NCBI GenBank assembly: GCA_946549155.1
Contig: CAMNQN010000112.1
Location: 1 to 10,700, forward strand
DNA: 10,700 bases
Origin: an uncultured Lachnospiraceae bacterium
Lineage (GTDB): Bacteria > Bacillota > Clostridia > Lachnospirales > Lachnospiraceae
Direction: 5' to 3'
The notes beneath the pieces are model-generated. The model searched no databases, was not told where the DNA came from, and saw only the letters and a list, made by a program, of their open reading frames with translations. Both the position numbers and the translations under genes were made by a program. Each line of letters opens with the position of its first letter. Position 1 is the stretch's first letter. Positions 5,813-10,700 of the stretch are shown here, in pieces.

Positions 5813-5853
5813 AAAAAAACGGTATAGCCCGCCTGGGGTTATACCGTTTTTTT
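5813..5853. terminator. Bidirectional intrinsic terminator between SASP and DUF6465-type gene
   Basis: A7-CGGTATA (5813-5826) pairs perfectly with TATACCG-T7 (5840-5853). A G-T wobble and three further C-G pairs extend the stem around a 5-nt loop. The T-run on one side and A-run on the other make it work in both directions, serving the SASP gene (stop at 5757) and the minus-strand gene ending at 5867. Confidence 0.92.
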
Positions 5854-5866
5854 ATGTCTCAACATT

Positions 5867-6301
5867 CTATAATTCGATTTTACCAGTTGTCTCTTCGTTG
5901 ATCACATAGTAAGCAGCGTTCTCTTCCGGCTTGAGATACAAGGTCACAGACTTCAGATCAGATACTTTATTTTTCAGTTCCTTGGTCCATATCTCCTTCA
6001 CCCGCTTCATCAGGTCATCCTTGTTGATCTCTTTTCCGAGATACTGAAGGTAAACCGTCTCCTTCACCTCTGCTTTTTTTGCAGGAGCTTTTCTGGCAGT
6101 GGTCTTTCCTGCTTTCTCCGTCTTCTCCACCAGCTCCTCCGTCTTCTCAGCAACCTTCTCCGTCACCTTCTCAACCGCTTCCTTCGCAGTCTGAACTGCC
6201 GCATTCACCTCTTCAGCAAGCACTTCGTCCTTCACGGGTTTTTTTGCTGCTGTGGAAGTTTTCTTTACAGTAGCAGTTTTTCCTTTCAGGTTACTCCTCA
6301 T
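5867..6301 (-). CDS. DUF6465-type protein with Lys/Ala/Glu-rich N-terminal tail
   Basis: A 144-residue protein in two parts. Residues 1-80 are low-complexity and rich in Lys, Ala, Glu, Thr and Val: a KEAVEKVTEKVAEKTEELVE segment (40-59) with amphipathic, LEA-like spacing, then a basic KTTARKAPAKKA stretch (66-77) resembling histone-H1-like tails. Residues 82-144 form a compact domain (VYLQYLGKEI ... LYLKPEENAAYYVINEETTGKIEL) that I recognise as the DUF6465 type common in Lachnospiraceae; its function is unknown. The ATG has AGGAGG about 7 nt upstream. It has its own sigma-A-like promoter and shares a terminator with the SASP gene, so it is probably monocistronic. DNA or RNA binding by the basic tail is speculation. 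No signal peptide or membrane segment is seen. Confidence 0.85.
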   Translation of the reverse strand: MRSNLKGKTATVKKTSTAAKKPVKDEVLAEEVNAAVQTAKEAVEKVTEKVAEKTEELVEKTEKAGKTTARKAPAKKAEVKETVYLQYLGKEINKDDLMKRVKEIWTKELKNKVSDLKSVTLYLKPEENAAYYVINEETTGKIEL

Positions 6302-6343
6302 AATTTTCCTCCTATTACTCTAAACACAAAACATTACAGGTGC

Positions 6344-6372
6344 ATAATACTCCAAAAAGGGAAGGATTGCAA
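6344..6372 (-). promoter_or_regulatory. Sigma-A-like promoter of the DUF6465-type gene
   Basis: On the minus strand TTGCAA (6372-6367), a 17-bp spacer and TATTAT (6349-6344) give four and five matches to the -35 and -10 consensus. It lies in the gap between the recG stop and this gene, with the predicted start about 36 nt before the ATG. Confidence 0.6.
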
Positions 6373-6402
6373 CCTTAAAACGGGAAAAGATCAGATTTTG
6401 TA

Positions 6403-8460
6403 CTAAATGTTCAGATTATTCCCGCCATTTTTTCGGTAGGATGTTAATTTTTCCCGCAAAGCGCTGTGTTCCTCCTTCTCCAGGCAGGGATCTTTGTCTA
6501 AAATAGCGGTGGCTGCCTCATTGGCACTCTGCATAATTGACGCATCCGCAAACACATCCGCGATCTGAAAATCCATCAGGCCGCTCTGCCGGATGCCGAA
6601 AAGGTCCCCCGGCCCCCGCAGCTCCAGATCCTTCGCGGCAATCTCGAAGCCGTCGTTGGACTTATTCAAAATGTCCAGACGCTTCCCCACCGCCTCATTA
6701 TCTCCCTCATGCACCATAATACAGTAGGACTGATACGTCCCCCGGCCCACACGCCCCCGAAGCTGATGAAGCTGGGCCAGTCCAAACCGTTCTGAATTTT
6801 CGATCATCATCACCGTGGCGTTGGGCACATTGACTCCCACCTCAATCACCGTAGTGGACACCAGCACCTGAATCTCATTTCGCAGAAACTGCTCCATGAT
6901 CCCATTCTTTTCCTTCGCCTTCATCTTTCCGTGCAGATATTCCACCCGGATATGGGAGGGAAGGGCACGGCGCAGCTTCTCCGTGTAATCCACCACATTC
7001 TCCGCTTCCATCATCTCGCTCTCCTCCACCATGGGACAGATCACATAGGCCTGCCGTCCCTGCTCCACCTCCCTGGTGATAAAGGCGTAGGCTTTGGGGC
7101 GGTAAGAGGTATTTACCACACAGTTTTTGATGGGCAGGCGGCTGGCGGGCAGCTCGTCAATCACCGACACATCCAGGTCACCATAGAGAATCACCGCCAG
7201 CGTCCTGGGGATGGGTGTGGCGCTCATGACGATGGTGTGGGGCATCTCTCCCTTGTAGCCCAACGCCTCCCGCTGCTTTACGCCGAAACGGTGCTGCTCA
7301 TCGGTGATCACCAGCACCAGCTGGTGGTATTTCACCTTCTCCTGAATCAGCGCATGGGTGCCGATGATCACGGAAGCCTCCCCGCTTTCGATACGGGCAT
7401 AGGCTTCCCGCTTCTCCTTCGCCGTCATGGAGCCGGTAAGCAGCGCCGCCCGGCAGGAAAACCCCTGCTTCTCCATCAGAGCTGTAAAAGCCTCATAATG
7501 CTGTCTGGCCAGCACCTCCGTGGGCACCATCAATGCGCCCTGGGCGCCGTTCCCCGCCGCCATTACCAGTGCCAGAAAAGCCACGATGGTCTTTCCGGAG
7601 CCCACATCCCCCTGAATCAGGCGGGCCATCACCTGGGGCTTCGTCATGTCATCCTGAATCTGGTGCCAGACCTTTTTCTGCGCCTTCGTCAGCTCATAGG
7701 GGAGCCCCTCCACCAGACGGTCCGTCTCCGGCACCCGGTGCAGCCTGTAGCTGTGCATCGTCTCCTCCCTGGACTCCTTCAATCTGCGCAGCGTCAGAAT
7801 AAACAGGAAAAATTCGTCAAATACCAGCCGTTTCCTGGCCAGCAGCATCTCATGGCAGTCCCTGGGATAGTGTATCTGGCGGATGGCAAAATTGTATTCC
7901 GCCAGCTCATACTGCTTCCGGATCTCCACCGGCAGGTAATCCCGGGACAAATCCAGCTGCTCCAGCGCCTGCCGCAGCGCCTTATCCAGCATATTCGTCG
8001 TAAGGCCGGACACCAGCGGATAGATCGGCTGAAGCTGTTTTACTTTTTCCGCATACTGAAACAGGTCGTAAATAGCGGGCTGTTCCAGAACCAGGCTGTT
8101 CCCCTTCTTTTTCACCCGTCCCCGGAATACGTAACGGCAGCCCGGCTTCACGGTATTTCGCAGATAGGGCATATTAAACCAGGTAACAGCGATGCTGCCC
8201 TCCCCCACCCGTATCCTGCCTGTCACCAGCTGAAGCTGCCTGACCCGCTGCAAAGCCAGACCTTTCTCTATAAAACCACAGACGGCCTGAATCTGGCCGT
8301 CTGCTAACTGCTGAATATCCACCGGCTCCTGAAAGGAGTCGTAAGCCCGGGGAAAATACCCGATCAGATCCCCTAGAGTAAAAATGCCTGCTCTGGCAAA
8401 GACCTTCTCCGTCTTTTCCCCGATACCCTTTAATACCGTCAATGGTGAATCCTGTTTCAT
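6403..8460 (-). CDS. recG: ATP-dependent DNA helicase RecG
   Basis: This 685-residue protein has nearly the length of E. coli RecG (693). RecG is a monomeric superfamily 2 helicase that remodels stalled replication forks and branch-migrates Holliday junctions. The N-terminal wedge/OB domain is visible (about 55-150, GRIRVGEGSIAVTWFN at 81-96). Helicase motifs follow: GDVGSGKT (284-291, Walker A), DEQH (387-390, Walker B), SATPIPRT (413-420), and QLRGRVGRG (566-574, motif VI with arginine finger). The region after it (LRGPGDLFGIRQSGL, 614-628) is the RecG/Mfd translocation segment. The ATG at 8460 is chosen because MKQDSPLTVLKGIGEK matches family N-termini and GGAG lies 4 nt upstream; an in-frame extension to 8562 runs into yloV. 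It follows yloV by 7 nt, as the end of the yloU-yloV-recG operon. Confidence 0.98.
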   Translation of the reverse strand: MKQDSPLTVLKGIGEKTEKVFARAGIFTLGDLIGYFPRAYDSFQEPVDIQQLADGQIQAVCGFIEKGLALQRVRQLQLVTGRIRVGEGSIAVTWFNMPYLRNTVKPGCRYVFRGRVKKKGNSLVLEQPAIYDLFQYAEKVKQLQPIYPLVSGLTTNMLDKALRQALEQLDLSRDYLPVEIRKQYELAEYNFAIRQIHYPRDCHEMLLARKRLVFDEFFLFILTLRRLKESREETMHSYRLHRVPETDRLVEGLPYELTKAQKKVWHQIQDDMTKPQVMARLIQGDVGSGKTIVAFLALVMAAGNGAQGALMVPTEVLARQHYEAFTALMEKQGFSCRAALLTGSMTAKEKREAYARIESGEASVIIGTHALIQEKVKYHQLVLVITDEQHRFGVKQREALGYKGEMPHTIVMSATPIPRTLAVILYGDLDVSVIDELPASRLPIKNCVVNTSYRPKAYAFITREVEQGRQAYVICPMVEESEMMEAENVVDYTEKLRRALPSHIRVEYLHGKMKAKEKNGIMEQFLRNEIQVLVSTTVIEVGVNVPNATVMMIENSERFGLAQLHQLRGRVGRGTYQSYCIMVHEGDNEAVGKRLDILNKSNDGFEIAAKDLELRGPGDLFGIRQSGLMDFQIADVFADASIMQSANEAATAILDKDPCLEKEEHSALREKLTSYRKNGGNNLNI

Positions 8461-8467
8461 ACTGCTC

Positions 8468-10141
8468 CTATTCCACAGAGATAATATAGTAATAGATGGG
8501 CTGTCCGCCTGGATTAATCTCCACATCACACTCCGGATAACGTTCTGTGAGCTTCCCGCCAAGGCGCTCCGCCGCCTCTTCGGTCATATCCGCGCCGTAA
8601 TAAACGCTGATCAGCTCCGCATCCTCATCCATCATCTCTTCCACGGTCTCCAGTGCCACGTCCTCCAGCTCCTTGCCCACAGCCAGGATTCCGTGATCTC
8701 CCACACCCATGATGTCTCCCTCATGAATCTCCTTGTCGTCAATATGAGTGTCCCGCACCGCATAGGTAAGCTGTCCGGTTTTGACCATCTTGATCTCCTC
8801 ACTCATCACCTCCGCGTTCTCCTCCGGGCTCTTCTCCGGAACATAATTGATCAGCGCGGTGATACCCTGGGGAATCGTTTTTGTGGGAATGACGATAATC
8901 TTCTTGTCCTTCGTCATGGTCTGGGCCTGATTCGCCGCCAGTATAATATTTTTATTGTTTGGGAAAATGAAAATCGTGTCCGCGTTCACCTGGGCAATGG
9001 CGTTCAGCATATCCTCCGTGCTGGGATTCATGGTCTGTCCGCCCTCAATCAGGTAGTCTGCTCCCAGATCGTGGAAAATACTGCCCACCCCGTCGCCGAC
9101 AGATACGGAGATAAAGCCCACCTCTTTTCTGGGCGCCTGCGCTTTCCGTTCTGCTTCCTTTTTCGCAGCCGCGGCCCGGTCCGCCTCCTTAATCAGCTTC
9201 TCCTGGTGCTCCTCCCGCATATTGTCAATCTTCATCCTGGTCAGGGAGCCGTAGGTCAGCGCCCGGGAAATCGCCAGGCCGGGATCATTGGTGTGCACAT
9301 GCACCTTCACAATGCCGTCATCGGAAACCACCACGATGGAATCTCCGATGGATTCCAGAAAAGCCTTGAAGTCCAGCTCTGTCTTATCACTGTACTCCTT
9401 TTCCAGCATGATAATAAATTCCGTACAATATCCGAATTTGATATCGGCCTCCGCCTGGGCCCCGGGTCTGGTGATGCCGGCAGAGGTACCAGATACCTCT
9501 ACGGAATAATCCACCTCTTTGCCAAGATAGGCATCAAAAGCGCCCTTCAAAATCTGCATCAAGCCCTGTCCGCCGGAATCCACCACCCCTGCTTCCTTCA
9601 AAACAGGAAGCATCTCCGGCGTCTGCTCCAGCACTGCATCGGCGTGGGCAATCACCTGGGAAAGGAATGTCTCCATCTCAATATCCGGATTCTCCTCCAG
9701 AAGCTCTGTGGCCCGGTCAGCCGCGCCTCTGGCCACCGTCAGAATGGTGCCCTCCTTGGGCTTCATAACCGCCTTGTAGGCAGTCTCCACCGCCTTCTGC
9801 ACAGCACTGCACAGAATCTCCACCGTAATTTCCTTTTCATCCCGGATTCTTTTGGTAAAGCCGCGGAAAAGCTGGGAAAGGATTACACCGGAATTACCTC
9901 TGGCCCCCCGCAGGGATCCGGAAGAAATGGCCTTGGCCAGTGTCTCCATGGTCACCTGCTCCAGCGCAGCCACCTCCCTGGCAGCCGACATGATGGTAAG
10001 GGTCATATTCGTTCCCGTATCGCCGTCCGGCACCGGAAATACATTCAGCTCGTTAATCCATTCCTTTTTTGACTCAAGATTCTTAGCCCCGGCCAGAAAC
10101 ATCTTCGCCAGGAGCCCGGCATCTATAGTATTCACATTCAC
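8468..10141 (-). CDS. fakA: Fatty acid kinase, ATP-binding subunit (DAK2 domain, YloV/FakA)
   Basis: A 557-residue protein, close to S. aureus FakA (548) and B. subtilis YloV (553). FakA phosphorylates fatty acids held by FakB carriers, feeding exogenous fatty acids into phospholipid synthesis through PlsX/PlsY. The N-terminal DhaL/DAK2 kinase domain holds FPVPDGDTGTNM (35-46) with the Mg/ATP-binding aspartates, plus GSLRGARGNSGVILSQ (75-90). In the middle domain Cys239, His281 and His283 (VHVHTNDPG) match the zinc ligands I recall from S. aureus FakA. After a Lys/Ala/Glu linker (about 316-340), the C-terminal FakB-binding domain includes FPNNKNI (393-399) and VIPTKTIPQG (417-426). The start is the GTG at 10141, 8 nt after AAGGAGG; a TTG at 10162 lies upstream of that site and is rejected. 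No fakB is present in the window. Confidence 0.93.
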   Translation of the reverse strand: MNVNTIDAGLLAKMFLAGAKNLESKKEWINELNVFPVPDGDTGTNMTLTIMSAAREVAALEQVTMETLAKAISSGSLRGARGNSGVILSQLFRGFTKRIRDEKEITVEILCSAVQKAVETAYKAVMKPKEGTILTVARGAADRATELLEENPDIEMETFLSQVIAHADAVLEQTPEMLPVLKEAGVVDSGGQGLMQILKGAFDAYLGKEVDYSVEVSGTSAGITRPGAQAEADIKFGYCTEFIIMLEKEYSDKTELDFKAFLESIGDSIVVVSDDGIVKVHVHTNDPGLAISRALTYGSLTRMKIDNMREEHQEKLIKEADRAAAAKKEAERKAQAPRKEVGFISVSVGDGVGSIFHDLGADYLIEGGQTMNPSTEDMLNAIAQVNADTIFIFPNNKNIILAANQAQTMTKDKKIIVIPTKTIPQGITALINYVPEKSPEENAEVMSEEIKMVKTGQLTYAVRDTHIDDKEIHEGDIMGVGDHGILAVGKELEDVALETVEEMMDEDAELISVYYGADMTEEAAERLGGKLTERYPECDVEINPGGQPIYYYIISVE

Positions 10142-10154
10142 CGTGAGTTCCTCC

Positions 10155-10511
10155 TTAATCAATCACTTTAACGCCTTCCACATAGATGCTGATCTTCTCA
10201 ACCTCCATGCCGGTAAAGGCTTCCAGCTTATATTTTACATTGTCAAGCAGGTTATTCGCCACGGCGGAAATGCTGACGCCGTAAGAAACAATAACGTGGA
10301 AATCCAACGTGATCTTATTATCCTCCACACGAACACTGATTCCCCGCTCCAGATTCTCTTTTTTCAAAAGCTTTACAAAGCCATCCTTCACATTTACGCT
10401 GGCCATGCCCACGATTCCAAAGCATTCCACCGCAACGCTGCCTGCATAGGTGGCGATTACGTTTGTATCAATCACGATAGAACCATATGCGTTGTTCATA
10501 CGTCCGCTCAT
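10155..10511 (-). CDS. yloU: Asp23/Gls24 family protein YloU
   Basis: A 118-residue soluble protein of the Asp23/Gls24 (DUF322) family. It has the characteristic GSIVIDTNVIATYAGSVAVE start (10-29), the GIVGMA motif (32-37), an internal beta-rich segment (57-77) and the terminal MEVEKISIYVEGVKV (102-116). Family members are alkaline-shock or envelope-stress-linked; some are anchored at the membrane by partner proteins, and the molecular function of YloU is not established. The ATG at 10511 has GGAGGT about 6 nt upstream, whereas an in-frame start at 10562 would precede the promoter's -10. Its stop is 13 nt before the fakA GTG, and the yloU-yloV pair is conserved across Firmicutes. Confidence 0.93.
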   Translation of the reverse strand: MSGRMNNAYGSIVIDTNVIATYAGSVAVECFGIVGMASVNVKDGFVKLLKKENLERGISVRVEDNKITLDFHVIVSYGVSISAVANNLLDNVKYKLEAFTGMEVEKISIYVEGVKVID

Positions 10512-10541
10512 ATCTATACCTCCAGTCCTTACTATGAGGTC

Positions 10542-10550
10542 ATTGTACCA
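10542..10550 (-). promoter_or_regulatory. Extended -10 promoter of the yloU-fakA-recG operon
   Basis: TGGTACAAT on the minus strand (10550-10542) is a TG-extended -10; only a poor -35 (TTTTCT, 10570-10565) lies 17 bp upstream. The predicted start is near 10535, leaving a leader of about 24 nt before the yloU ATG, just enough for its GGAGGT. Confidence 0.6.
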
Positions 10551-10619
10551 GATATGGTTCAAAAAGAAAACAGAAATTTTCTCATTTCACAAAATATTTC
10601 AATTTTTTTCAATTTTTGC

Positions 10620-10648
10620 TTGCAAAATACGGGGGTGTCTGTTAAAAT
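10620..10648 (+). promoter_or_regulatory. Sigma-A-like promoter facing right, probably for rpmB outside the window
   Basis: TTGCAA (10620-10625), a 17-bp spacer and TAAAAT (10643-10648) with an extended TG form a good vegetative promoter, divergent from the yloU promoter. In B. subtilis yloU is divergent from rpmB (ribosomal protein L28), so rpmB is the likely target; the coding sequence itself is not in view. Confidence 0.6.
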
Positions 10649-10660
10649 TGTTTTTGTTGC

Positions 10661-10700
10661 AGGTCTATATTTATTAGACTTAATAAGTTCCAAGGAGGTG
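10661..10700 (+). promoter_or_regulatory. Leader hairpin and Shine-Dalgarno of the off-window gene
   Basis: AGGTCTA (10661-10667) can pair with TAGACTT (10675-10681) around a 7-nt loop, one pair being G-U. AAGGAGGTG then ends the window at 10692-10700. This is a full-strength ribosome binding site, so a start codon should lie within about 10 nt beyond the edge. The hairpin is short and may carry no function. Confidence 0.5.

Noticed and set aside
6931..8307. Long plus-strand open frame (458 codons)
   Set aside because: Antisense shadow of recG with no family motif.
8384..10072. Long plus-strand open frame (562 codons)
   Set aside because: It lies opposite fakA, whose motifs are unmistakable; the plus frame is rich in His, Leu and Arg and has no recognisable domain.

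Overview
The window looks like the chromosome of an endospore-forming Firmicute of class Clostridia, most likely Lachnospiraceae. The signs are an alpha/beta-type SASP gene behind a sigma-G-like promoter, a YlbJ/SpoVV-type sporulation membrane protein, a DUF6465-type protein, AGGAGG ribosome binding sites, and two gene blocks that match known Firmicute order (yloU-yloV-recG and rsmD-coaD-ylbJ). No tRNA, rRNA, transposase, phage gene or CRISPR array was seen.

Layout from left to right. A minus-strand pair comes first: a small alarmone synthetase of RelQ type (1045-1860), followed downstream by an RsmB/NOP-family RNA cytosine methyltransferase that runs off the left edge (1-987). The 285 bp upstream of relQ (1861-2145) hold a 75-bp sequence present twice and a hairpin-rich block bounded by a 9-bp inverted repeat (1956-2071). 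A good extended -10 promoter (2081-2089) places this block inside the predicted relQ 5' leader. A plus-strand ylbJ/spoVV-like gene (2146-3081) then converges on a minus-strand series and overlaps its last gene by 19 bp: a methylglyoxal-synthase-fold protein, rsmD, coaD and a coiled-coil protein of unknown role. That series is read from a sigma-A-like promoter at 5321-5349.

In the middle a single plus-strand SASP gene (5536-5757) has its own sigma-G-like promoter. It shares a strong bidirectional terminator (5813-5853) with a minus-strand gene for a DUF6465-type protein that carries a Lys/Ala/Glu-rich tail. To the right is a tight minus-strand operon: yloU (Asp23/Gls24 family), yloV/fakA (fatty acid kinase) and recG, with gaps of 7 to 13 nt. 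It starts at an extended -10 promoter near 10545. A divergent sigma-A-like promoter and a Shine-Dalgarno sequence at the right edge lead into a gene outside the window, by synteny probably rpmB (ribosomal protein L28).

Most of the window is core housekeeping: rRNA/tRNA modification, CoA synthesis, recombination, stringent response and lipid salvage. Two points deserve follow-up. The methylglyoxal-synthase homologue lacks most of the catalytic Asp/His residues known from the E. coli and B. subtilis enzymes, so its annotated activity is doubtful. The relQ leader contains a structured, partly duplicated element that is either a miniature interspersed repeat or a regulatory RNA. No clearly new multi-gene system was found.
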